A DNA stretch of 44,133 bases from contig NW_026516435.1 of assembly GCF_025602895.1 (NCBI RefSeq), positions 1 through 44,133 on the forward strand, written 5' to 3'. Below, piece by piece: positions 31,480-41,202 of this stretch. The notes beneath the pieces are model-generated. The model ran no database searches and was not told the DNA's origin. It saw only the letters and a list, made by a program, of their open reading frames with translations. The translations under genes were made by a program, and so were the position numbers. Position 1 is the first letter of the stretch. The number at the start of each line of letters is the position of its first letter. The stretch comes from Polychytrium aggregatum (Eukaryota > Chytridiomycota > Chytridiomycetes > Polychytriales).

Positions 31480-32285
31480 TTACAGCAGGCTGTGTTCATC
31501 ACCAGAGCCTCCAAGCAGTTTTTGCAGTGCCTTGAAGTGATTTCCGAATGGTCACCGACCTATTCCTCCCCCCCCCGAATGACTCCCAGCGATTCCGATT
31601 GCAAATAGTATATATTCAGTGTCCATATCGATGAGCCCAGGTGTAACAATCGGTGTGATGAGCTGTGGGTGCCTCTGCTTCTCAGTAACCAGCCCACCGC
31701 ACATCCACATCCACATCCACATCCACATCCACATCCACATCCACATCCACATCCACATCCACATCCACATCCACATCCACATCCACATCCACATCCACAT
31801 CCACATCCACATCCAAAACAGCGCCACAGCCGAAAATAGTGTCTGCTCCCTTGTCCGGGAATGGCGCTGGCTTGTTCGCGGCGTTGGGTTTCACGCCATC
31901 GGCCGATTGTGTCGCGTGCCCGCACTCGAGCCGGATGGAGCCGGAGCCGTTTCAGGCTCTGAAAAAGCGTCCCAGCATTATTCGCACGCTTGGGCGGATG
32001 TCGCTGTCTGGCCAAGGAGACCGCTCCAGCTCGCCTCTGCGAGAGCAACAGCACTCACATACGCTCCTCCCGCAAAGACATTCGGCTTCGACGGTAGGAC
32101 TGCCGTGTGGGAGAGTACGGCGGCGCACCGACTGCTCCGACTGCTCCGTGTGCGCCGTGTGCGCCGCAATCAATGCGACCCGGCTGGTCAGGCTCGGGGC
32201 TAACGGACTGGGTTGGTCCTGCTTGCGTCTGCGTTTCAGCCACAACGAAATAAGCGAGCTCGTTTCCCTCTCCCTGGATTCAAAC
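31480..32285. other. spacer with long CCACAT microsatellite
   Basis: Contains the hexamer array at 31698-31815. After it, long frames run into the E2 gene region on both strands but without domains. I see nothing else. Confidence 0.5.
31698..31815. repeat. (CCACAT)n microsatellite, about 19 perfect copies
   Basis: Uninterrupted hexanucleotide array of about 118 bases. Because the unit is six bases, every frame without a stop stays open and would read as a dipeptide repeat (His-Ile, Pro-His or Thr-Ser on one strand; Asp-Val, Met-Trp or Cys-Gly on the other). Confidence 0.97.
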
Positions 32286-34231
32286 ATGTCCGCGCACGCC
32301 CTGCGAAAGCAATATCGAGGTAGGCCACAGGACGAGATGTCTCTCTCTCCCCTGCTAGTAGCAGCAGAGTGATTTTTCAAAGATCTGCACAGGCGGGGCA
32401 GATTTGTGCCGGACAGCGATCCACCGTCTCTCGCCCGACTCGAATCCCGACGCTGCCGGACACGACCGGAACTGCGATCACTGGCTCCATGTAGCCGATC
32501 GCACAACGGATGTTCTCGCTCTGGATGGAACCGGTCCGCAGCTGAGCTCAATGGGCGGATGCTGACCATGACCATGTCGCTCCTTTGTCTCGATTGATTT
32601 CGTCCGGCAGAGCTGGTGAACAACCCCGTTGCCGGGTTTACGGTCTCGCTGCAAGATGATAGCATCTACAAATGGAAGTAGCGTATCGTTCCTCCCTCCC
32701 TCAGCCGAGAGAGACTCTTGTTCCCTTGGCCGTAGCTGCGGTAGCTGTCGTAGCCATCGAAATGGGTTGACGGAATTGACAAGGCAAGCCAGCTAACGAT
32801 CCCATATCGGACCGTGCGCTCCGTCTCGAACAACATCCTCTCACAGAGTCGGAATGGTCGGACCCCCGGATACACCATATTCAGGCGGATTCTTCTGGGT
32901 ATGAGCCGTGTGTGTCGATGGAGGGGACATGATTGAGGGCGGGAAACATGCGGGATCTTGGACAGCGTGGTGGTCGTTCCGGGGTGAGCTGCGGAATGGG
33001 TCCAAGCTGGTTCCATATGCATCTCGAGGAATGCCCGTGGTCTCATTCTTCGCACAATTGACTGGTTTGCGATGCTACCGATCCTCCAGGCCACGATGAA
33101 GTTCCCCGAGGATTTTCCCTTCAAGCCTCCGACGTTCTCCTTTGACAAGCCGCTCTACCACCCGAACATGTGAGTGTGCAGGCTCTACTCTTGCTGACCA
33201 TTCTCGCTTGCTGCACTTGCCGACTCGGTGAGTCTGACGCTCCTTCCTATCTGTGTTCCTGCCAGATATGGCGATGGCCGGCTATGCATCTCGATTCTCC
33301 ACCCGCCTGGGGATGATCCGATGAGGTGAGCGTCGGTCATGAGCTCGACCGTATGTCCCGGAGCCTGGCGCAAGCCTCTGCACTGTTATGAATAAGTGTC
33401 CTGCACACCGCGGTGCATATGGTTGGTTTTGTAGAATGCGTCGCTAATGCTCGCATGGCGTCTTTCCTGTCCGGCTTCATCGATCTAGCGGCGAGTTGGC
33501 CGCCGAGCGATGGAATCCCACGCAGACCGTCGAATCCATTCTCCTGTCGGTCATTTCGCTGCTGGGCGACCCGAATTGCTCGTCGCCGGCGAACGTTGAT
33601 GCAGCGGTGAGTTCATTTGGGAGAGGCTTGTGGATGACATCGAAGGGTACCCTCGAAGGGTGCCCTCGAAGGATGCCCTCGAAGGATGCCCTCGATGGAT
33701 GATGAGCGGGCACTCTCCATTGGCTTGGAGCAGGGCGGTCGGCTGGGCTGGCTCTCCGGCTGCGTCGCAGCACAGAACTAATCAAGCTGGTCTTGACTGG
33801 GGTCGCTAGGTAATGTTCCGCGAACGACCAGAGGAATACAAGAAAATGGTGCTCAGCCAGGTGCAGGCATCCCGAGCAGATATCCCGGAAGACCTGTATA
33901 TTCCCGGCTGGGGTGCGTATGGCAGCTGCATGTTGCGGCTTGAGCGGTTGATTGTCTGTTGCCGCTGATTCTGCTGCGTTGTGGGACAAGGTGCTCCGTC
34001 CTGACGTCTGCTCCTCGGTCCTGTTCAGACGAGAGCCATTCGCATACACGGGGTGCGTCGGGCGCTTCGGAGGACGACGCCGAGTCCGAAGACTTTTGGT
34101 ACGACGACAACGAAGACGAAGCCGACGAGGACGAGGACGAGGGCGACGACGACGACCAGAACAACGAGTGGGAGGAGCAAGCGGACGACGACGATGATGC
34201 GCAGGGTACATGTGAAGAGGACGACAACTGA
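32286..34231 (+). CDS. CDC34: ubiquitin-conjugating enzyme E2, Cdc34/UBE2R type
   Basis: E2 partner of SCF ubiquitin ligases (family knowledge). Exons 32286-32319, 32611-32677, 32847-32898, 33090-33169, 33266-33325, 33489-33606, 33810-33912, 34029-34231; 717 nt, 238 residues. UBC fold: [50 protein letters not shown] and YHPNM; the catalytic cysteine is in [19 protein letters not shown]. The insert [20 protein letters not shown] is the acidic loop that sets Cdc34/UBE2R and UBE2G apart from other E2s. [20 protein letters not shown] follows. The last exon supplies an acidic tail ([20 protein letters not shown] and more) like UBE2R's, used to bind the basic canyon of cullin-RING ligases. TCC/TTG-type simple repeats of CCCTCGAAGGATG fill an intron (33649-33700). 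A second Cys lies in the tail. Confidence 0.94.
33649..33700 (+). repeat. 13-bp tandem repeat in CDC34 intron 6
   Basis: About four degenerate units of CCCTCGAAGGATG between exons 6 and 7. Confidence 0.85.
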
Positions 34232-34407
34232 TGTGTGTTGATATCGACGAATACAGAAGGTTTCGCAGCGACAGGAGACCGGGGCAATCGGCTCGTCCCG
34301 CGGGTGGGGGCGGATGCATCCCTTGTCGGGCAGGCTCGGCTCCCAGGGAGTGCGGCCTGAGGCCAAGTGGAGCGAGTGGGGTATTGGCTGCGGCAGTCGA
34401 CATTGGC

Positions 34408-34487
34408 TGTTACATGAGTTGTTACATCAGTTGTTACATGAGTTGTTACATTAGTTGGTATATGAGTTGGTATATGAGTCGTTACAG
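34408..34487. repeat. 12-bp tandem repeat (GTTACATGAGTT)n
   Basis: Six to seven degenerate units with variants GTTACATCAGTT, GTTACATTAGTT and GGTATATGAGTT, ending just before the poly-A signal. Confidence 0.9.
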
Positions 34488-34494
34488 TCGATCC

Positions 34495-34500
34495 AATAAA
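34495..34500 (+). terminator. polyadenylation signal AATAAA for CDC34
   Basis: Canonical hexamer about 265 bases after the CDC34 stop codon. Confidence 0.5.
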
Positions 34501-34928
34501 ACGGGCACCTTGGTCTTTGACTTGATATTTTGTTACCCAATAACTATTGCTTGACGAATTCCATCGCATACGACGCCAACCTATGGGATCGTGAGGGTGT
34601 CTCGTTTGCTCATATGCAAAGTGTTCATTTAACAATCGATTGTTACATTGTTAAACGATGCTCTAACATGTCCCCACTCGTCTCACAGTGACACTCTCAG
34701 TCTCCCCCCCCCACCGCCCCGTCGCGCCGCGCTCTGTGCGCGGATTGCCTGGGATGGGCCACCGTCCTTCTGCTCGCCCCCCGACCCGCACCCCCCCTTT
34801 TCTGCCGTGCGGTTCCTTCGCTGCCCTTCGCTGCTCCTGTTTCTCCAGGGCCGTCTTCCGTCCGCTTGCCCCAGGCCTGCCCCCGTCGCCCTCCCCGCTG
34901 ATCCGCTATTCTGCCCCCCGTCGTTGCC

Positions 34929-37900
34929 ATGCACATGCAGCGCTTTCGCCCGGGCGGCATCGGCGCCCTTGTCCGTCTGGTCCTTTTGTCGGTGTTGCTG
35001 CGGCCCAGTTTGCAGCAAACTGGGGCACCAGGTAAGCGACCCCGCTGTTGGCTGCCGTGCATTTGCCGGCTCGCTTGTTGCCGTGCATTTGCTGGCTCGC
35101 TTGCTGCCGTCTGCCGTCCCAGCGACTGAGTCTGATGCACCCTCGACCGCCCAGATCTCGACGTCAGTGCTTCCGGCGCAACGTTCCCCGGCGCCCTGTA
35201 CATCCAGCTCTCGTCCGACTTTTCCTCGGCCTTCACCGACAACTTCACCTATTCGCCCACCTCGTCGGGCCAGGGCGTCAGCTCTCTTCTCGACCCGTCG
35301 CAGCCCCTTGGCTATGCTGGTTCGGATCTCATCCCCAGCACGCTTCAGGCCAACGGATTGCAGCTCGTTCCCGTGCCCTCCTTTGTCAGGTATCTGATCT
35401 GCATCACCGCAATCCGCCCCCAATGTCTCCCTGCCACTTGCCCCTGCCATCTGCGCCAGTGTCTCCCTTGCGATACCGCCACTCATCATCACACCACTCG
35501 CCATCCAGCGGCATCGTCGTCGTCTACAACCTTGGCCCGCTGACCGCCAGCAATCCCCTCAAGCTCACCCGCAAGAATGTTGCCGACATCTTCCAGAATG
35601 TCGTCACGACCTGGAGCGACCCCAGTCTGGTCGCCAACAATCCTTGGCTCGCGGGCACCAACCACTCGATCCAGCTTGTCACCCGCTCCGGCACCTCCGG
35701 CACCAACGCCCACTTTCTCGATGCCCTCAGCAGCTTCCGCGACAACTTTACCACCCTCTCCAACGGTGTCTTCCCGAACGTCAACCAGTTCTGGGCCCCC
35801 ACCAACGACTATGTCGGTGCTGTTGTCAGCAGTGTCAACTACTCCATTTCGTACATGGACTTTCCCGACGCCCTCTCGAACCGCCAGGCCAACGCCGCCT
35901 TTGGCATCGCCCAGCTCTTCAACAAGGCTGGCAATCTCATTGTTCCGTCGCTGAGCTCGATCCAGAGTGCCCTCAACAACCTCAACTCCACCTCCAGCCT
36001 CGATACCTCCAACCTTGCCTGGTCGATCAACAGCGCTCTCACAGACTCGCCTGATCCCAATGCCTATCCGATCATCGGCTCGACTTTTTACATGCTCCGC
36101 CATGACAGTCCCAGCTCCGTCAACTCGGCGCTGACCGAGAGCGACATGCGCGCCGCCCTGCGCTATCTGTGGTGGACGCTCTTCAACGGCACCGAGCCGA
36201 CCCCGAGCCCCTTCTACAATGCCACCTCGACCGTCACCTCCAAGTCCTTTGTTCGATACCCATTCGCCTTCCGAAACTACTCGTACAGCCTCCTCCGCAC
36301 CGTCAGCTTCCGCGGAGTCCAGCTCTACAACGACCAGGAGCCCTGCAACCCCCGCTTCGATGCCAGCGGCAACTACCTCGGCCCCAACTCGTGTGCCAAT
36401 GGGTTTTGTCTGATCGACGGGCCTTTCCAGTCCGGCTCCACCTGTGTCTGCCAGGCAGGCTTTATCAACATCAACCAGCGGGACTGTTCCGAGCAAGCCG
36501 TGTTCTTCAACTACCCCCTCGGCGCCCAGGACTCGTACCATCTGCGGTTGATCCTGCTTGTGCTGCTATGCTTGGGCTTTATACTCATTGCCGCGATCAC
36601 AGCCGTTATGATCTGGAAGAGCAAGGAGAATCTCATCCGTGCGATTGCGCCGGCGTGCTGCTATGTGGTCCTTGGTGGATGCGGTAACTATCCGGCAGTC
36701 GTTGATGTTGCTGCGTTGCGTGGTACTTGCATCGTCGTCTTGGCAGGTCATGGGCCATTGTCGTACTTTGATGTGAGGCTCGATCACCCCAGATTCCCAT
36801 ACCGCGTCACCCTGGCTAATCCAACCTCGCCCATCGCTTCTGTTATGCAGCCATCGGTCTCTTGGGTGCCCTGCGCCTCTCGGAAGTGCCCACCAGTTTG
36901 ACCTGTGTCTTTGACTTCTTCCTGGTCCCGGTTGCCTTCACAACCGTGTTTGCCATCCTGCTCCTCAAGGCTTACCGGATCTATGCCATCTTCTCCTACA
37001 AACGCATGTCCACCTCGTCCATCATCCCCAACACCAAGCTCATCCTCGTCAGCCTGGGTCTCAGCGTCGTGCAGCTCCTCATCTCGGCCATCCACACCGG
37101 TATCATCCGTCCCAAGGCCTCGGTTGCCCTCATCGGCGAGCAGTATGTCGTCACATGCCCGATCGACCCCGGCATGTTTGGCGGCTTCATCTCCTTCCTG
37201 GTGATCACAATTGCCTTCAACCTGCTTATCCTGGTTGGCTGCTTGGTCCTTGGTGTTCTGACCCGCGGCGCCCATGTGACCTTTACCGAGTCCAAGGAGC
37301 TCTACTACTGCCTGATTGCCACGGCCCCGACGGTCATTCTGGGCACGATCATGGTGTGTCTCCTGCGTGGCCTGAGCTTTACCGGCTCGGACACGGTCTC
37401 GCAGTTCTTCACCTCTCTGGTCATCACCATCGTCTTTGGCTTCATTATTCCCTTGACCCTCTTCATGCCGCGCATCGTTGCCGTGCTGAGGGGCTCGGAC
37501 GCCAAGCCCGGCCTCGAAGCCGGCCCCACCGACAGCCAGAACCTGTCGAGCCCCGTGGCTCCGTCCATTGGCTCGTGGGCCATCCGTGCGCACACCTACG
37601 AAGTCGGCGTCCAGGGCCTCAAGTTTGGCTCGGCCTGGACCTCGGTCTCGCTCCTGACCCTCCCTGAGATGGACCTGATTGTGTTCCTGGACTCGGTCAA
37701 CACCAAGAAGGCCCTCATGTCCTTCCAGCTCAAGACGGTCGAGATCAACTACGTCCAGCCCAACGGCGACCGCGCCGACGAGCCCACCAAGCGCATTCAG
37801 CTGCGGCCCACGCCGCTGTCCAAGACCCACTTCAAGATCGAGTTCCCGGTCTTAGAACAGGCCACCCGCTTTGCAACGGCCGTGGCCCAGTTCCAGCGCC

Positions 37901-38244
37901 TCAACCAGAGCTCTCCCTCCGACGGCAGTTCGGCCAACTTTGGGCCTCTGTCGTCACTTGCCCGTCTGAGCCAGCCCAATCTCGACTCTCCGGTGGCGCT
38001 TACGCCCATGACTCTGCCTCCACTGAACCCGTCCGTCATCAGCCGGTCGTTCCCTGCCGAAAGCCGCCTGTCATCGGTCCACTCCCAGCTCTCAAAGGCG
38101 CCGCATTCCGAGAAATCGAGTCCCACCGCCGTGACTTCCTCCGAGTCCTCGCTGGGTGGACGCCTCATGACCCTTGAGAGTCTCGCGTCCGATTCTCATC
38201 TGAAGGACGACGATGGCGACGAGCTCTTGGTTCTCAGGCCCTGA
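34929..38244 (+). CDS. class C seven-helix receptor with extracellular PstS-type phosphate-binding domain
   Basis: Exons 34929-35031, 35155-35389, 35509-36683, 36851-38244; 2907 nt, 968 residues. Signal peptide GALVRLVLLSVLLRP (residues about 11-25). Residues about 36-385 match bacterial PstS: SASGATFPGALYIQL, TSSGQGVSSLL, LGYAGSDLIP, SGIVVVYNLGPL, NVADIFQNVVTTWSDP and LVTRSGTSGTNAHFLDALS. The residues that bind phosphate in E. coli PstS (Thr10, Ser38, Asp56, Arg135, Ser139, Gly140, Thr141) all have a counterpart here: Thr44, Ser72, Asp92, Arg172, Ser176, Gly177, Thr178. Residues about 390-440 form an EGF-like six-cysteine module (CANGFCLIDG, CVCQAGFININ). Residues about 457-718 hold seven hydrophobic helices: LRLILLVLLCLGFILIAAIT, AFTTVFAILLLKAYRIY and LVITIVFGFIIPLTLFMPRI, with LLKAYRIY as in GABA-B/class C receptors. 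A 250-residue cytosolic tail follows. Expected role: sensing extracellular phosphate or a related anion through G proteins; this is inference. Confidence 0.87.
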
Positions 38245-38908
38245 AGGATCCATGTGGGCTCGACCGATTCCAACCGCCATCTGCAGACACCTGCCATACT
38301 GAGCCTTCCTGCTGCTCGGACATGACACTTGCTACCGTGCCCACCTCGTATAAGCCTGCTTTCCTCCACTCTCTTCCGCCTGCGTTCCTGGCGCATTTGA
38401 CTTTGTTGCTGTTCTATGTTGTGATGTTGATACTTTGATTTGCTGGTCGTTTGTGCGATGCTGTATCCGAGCCTTTTCTCGTTCTCTTGTCCCCGTTTGT
38501 GTCCTCAAATTATCTTGCTTGAACCCTGTCCCTCCCCCTGAATCTCACTTCGGTCCCCGCCCTCGTGTCTCTCCGCTTGTTGTCCGTCCTACGCCCACCT
38601 ATATCGCTTGGTCTAAATTGTACCCACCCTGCCCTCCCATCCTGTTGGGGGTGGCTCTTTTCCTCTTTGAATAATCCCCTTCCTCTAAAGCCTTCCAAGA
38701 GAGAAGCCCCGTTGGAGGCTACCAGTGAAAATTATGATTTTCAGAGTCGACCTATGAACCAGAGCTTCCGTACTAATGAACCAGAGCCACCATTCTATCG
38801 TGCACGGAGCTTTCTTTGGCGATGCCCGGTGGCATTGCTTGGTCAAGAGAGGGGAGTGGGGCTGGAGGAGTTAGTAGGAGTATACAGTCCATCCAGATAG
38901 AGAAGATA
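38245..38908. other. receptor 3' UTR and spacer
   Basis: T-rich plus-strand sequence after the receptor stop, with no domain-bearing frame and no repeat until the foldback element at 38909. Confidence 0.45.
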
Positions 38909-38986
38909 GTGCGATTGTTCGTCTTGAATACACCCGGTCGATCACAGCGGTGTATTCAGACCAGGAAACAGCGACAGCACTGGGTG
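38909..38986 (-). mobile_element. miniature foldback element related to the Fanzor 3' end, copy 2
   Basis: Same unit as copy 1 but in opposite orientation. Arms GTCTTGAATACA (38921-38932) and TGTATTCAGAC (38951-38961) flank 18 bases. Bases 38921-38943 are identical over 23 positions to 7971-7993 within the Fanzor 3' coding end, and GTGCGATTGTT (38909-38919) also recurs at 7911-7921. The other flank (GGAAACAGCGACAGC) matches copy 1, not Fanzor. Confidence 0.62.
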
Positions 38987-39101
38987 CCTCGTTTCAAAAT
39001 GAACACTTCACCACTGCCGGTTTCCTCTCACATTCGTTTGCTCGCTCGCTTGTTTGCTGTTTCTGACACAAATGGACATCCCATTCATGACAGGAGCGGC
39101 T
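38987..39101. other. short spacer before FAHD1 3' end
   Basis: No gene. Begins with CTCGTTTCAAAAT, a string also seen at 19018-19030 beside the LINE relic; probably chance or a second small repeat. Confidence 0.3.
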
Positions 39102-40913
39102 TCATTCCTCGCAGCCAAACAAGCCTGACCCAGGACGATCGGCCACCTGGAACTCGATCGTTGCGATATCTTGATCCGATCCAGGGTTTCTCAAGCCGCC
39201 TTGCAGAATTTGGCCTGGCAAAACGGGTCCAACTCCAGCGGGCGTGCCTGCATCATGGTGCAGTTCCGAGCGACGAAGCGATTGCAGAAGCAGAACAATA
39301 CGAATGAGCACCGCTGGAAACGAGCATTGCGATGACTCGGGATAATGTGAACGGCGAAAACGCTCCATCAATGGCGACGCTACCAAGTATGGTGTAGCGG
39401 GGTTGCGAAAACAGGATACATGGGTGCATCTATAGGACATGAAAGTGGGGATGGCAGGATCAACCCAAGTTCCGTGCCCAAGCTTACCAGTCAGAATGAC
39501 ATCACCGGCCTCAAGCCGCATGACCGAGCTGACATACTCGATCAATGCAGGGATACTGCATGCATTGCCCGAGAGGATGCGTGGAGAATATGCAGCATCC
39601 GTCAGGATCCTGGTTGACACTTTGGCGAGCAGGGAAGGACGGCCGACGAGTGACCGTACTACCAACTATCTGGCTCGCAACTGCTTCCGCAACTAACCCT
39701 GAGCAAGCATGAAGATCGACGCGGGTGATGCTCGCCAGGAACGAAACGCACCTGAAGAGCATGTCCCTGGTGTTGCCGTTTTGAACGAGCTTGCCATCAT
39801 TCTACAAGGATGATGGTTCGTGATATCCCACAGTGTGAGCAGCATTTCATGCCACAGAACTATCGAGTGTTCCTGCTGAACCCGATCCATAGGCTGCATT
39901 GACCAAACGGAGGTGCTGTCGCAGTTGTATCATTCAATTTAGACTCACCTTGAGCCAAATGTCAAGATTGCTGGGATCATGGACTCGCTCTTTTTCGATA
40001 AACTCGCTACCAGGATAAAGAACCAATCGTCAAGGAGGCTCACATTCGCGACTGGATCATGACAAGGGGTATTTCTCTACAGCAACAGGGCGTCGACGAC
40101 AGAGCATCCTACCCGATCGGCGTAAAGGTGTCGAAGCCCTTGGCCACAGACCAGGGGTGGCCTTTGCTCTTGGCAGCATCCTGGTCAGATAGATTTTGGG
40201 GAAGGGGTCAGATTCGTATCAAGAATCAAGTGCAACTCTACTGGTGTGCCCGAGGGAGGCGGGCACATTTGAGGCCAACGGCAGACTGGCTGTTTGTCGT
40301 GGACTGGATATTACCTGGAGGTTTCTTGCAGTCATGTCCAAGGCCAGGGCATAGCCTGCAGCAACATCCGCTGTCATGAGTCCCAGTCTCAAGGCGCTAT
40401 TCCATCCCAAGAAGGTTCGCAGCGCAGATCTCTGCAGGTTCGGTGAGCACCGCAACACACGCACCCGAAATAATGCCATCGAGACCCGCCCTATCTAACC
40501 TGAGACATAGTCCATGGCCCGGCTGGCCTTGATGTCCCTTCCATTCTTGCCGATGACCAGGGCCAGCTCGATCTCATGGTGTAGGATCACGTTCTTGGGA
40601 CGCTCGATGATGCCCAACGATCCATCGCTGGGCCGGACGAGGTAGGACGATGTGGGCTTGAGGAAGAACATGGGGCTCTTGGGGACGGCATTGCCGAGCT
40701 CTTTGGCATGCTCGCTGGCAGGTAAAGAGCAAAAACAATGTCAGACCAGCACGGATCGGCTCTGAGGCCGGACATACTCCAACGGCGGATCTATTAGTGG
40801 GCGAAGTGGGCTGTGGTTGGATTTGTGGAGGGCGGTGTGGGTGGAAGAGGGGCTTACGCATAGTTTCTGCCGATGGCGATGATCTTGCGGCCGATTTGGA
40901 CAAAGTCTCTCAT
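39102..40913 (-). CDS. FAHD1: FAHD1-like acylpyruvate hydrolase / oxaloacetate decarboxylase
   Basis: Fumarylacetoacetate-hydrolase-family enzyme, usually mitochondrial, that splits acylpyruvates and decarboxylates oxaloacetate (family knowledge). Minus-strand exons 40913-40858, 40714-40500, 40355-40315, 40180-40113, 40006-39949, 39801-39752, 39555-39488, 39247-39102; 702 nt, 233 residues, close to the 220-225 of animal FAHD1. Motifs: KIIAIGRNYAEHAKELGNAV, PMFFLKPTSSYL, then the metal-binding HHEIELALVIGKNGRDI (HxExE), MDYVSGYALALDMTARNLQ, PWSVAKGFDTFTPIG, RVHDPSNLDIWLKNDGKLVQ and VSSVMRLEAGDVILTGTPAG, then VGPVLPGQILQGG. No obvious mitochondrial presequence precedes the first motif. Exons are tiny (41-68 nt) apart from the second and last; phases agree at every junction. 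Confidence 0.94.
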
Positions 40914-41202
40914 GGCAAGAGTGCGGTGGGGGAGCGGTTCCAAGCGGACGGGAGAGGAGATGGCGGTTGATCCAGATCGGAGGAAAGCCGGCGATCTCGG
41001 ACTGGACGAGCTGGCGGATGCAAAATGCAAGCGCGTCGGGGATGGAGCTGCAGATCGGAGGTCATACGATCAAGGGCTGCATCCAATCCAACGTATATTA
41101 TCACGATCAAGAAACGAGTGCGGTGGCTGTGATGAGTCTCCGAAACATCTGGCCGGTACGCAAGCATGGCGGGGCAATGGCCGTCTCTGCACCGATCCAG
41201 GT
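40914..41202. other. FAHD1 promoter / ATG22 3' UTR
   Basis: About 290 bases between two genes transcribed in the same (minus) direction; no motif recognised. Confidence 0.4.

Larger units (their letters stand above)
34232..34928. other. CDC34 3' UTR, 12-bp repeats and receptor promoter
   Basis: Holds a tandem repeat (34408-34487), an AATAAA signal (34495), an AT-rich patch to 34670 and then a very pyrimidine-rich stretch (34690-34920) that leads to the receptor start codon. Confidence 0.5.

Noticed and set aside
31552..32203. Long open frames in both strands across the CCACAT array
   Set aside because: A six-base repeat keeps frames open by arithmetic; the products would be dipeptide repeats with no flanking domain.
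36731..36774. Possible extra exon in the receptor between TM1 and TM2 (CAG acceptor before GTCATGGGCC)
   Set aside because: Including it breaks phase with the next exon at 36851; joining 36683 directly to 36851 gives the normal class C spacing of TM2.
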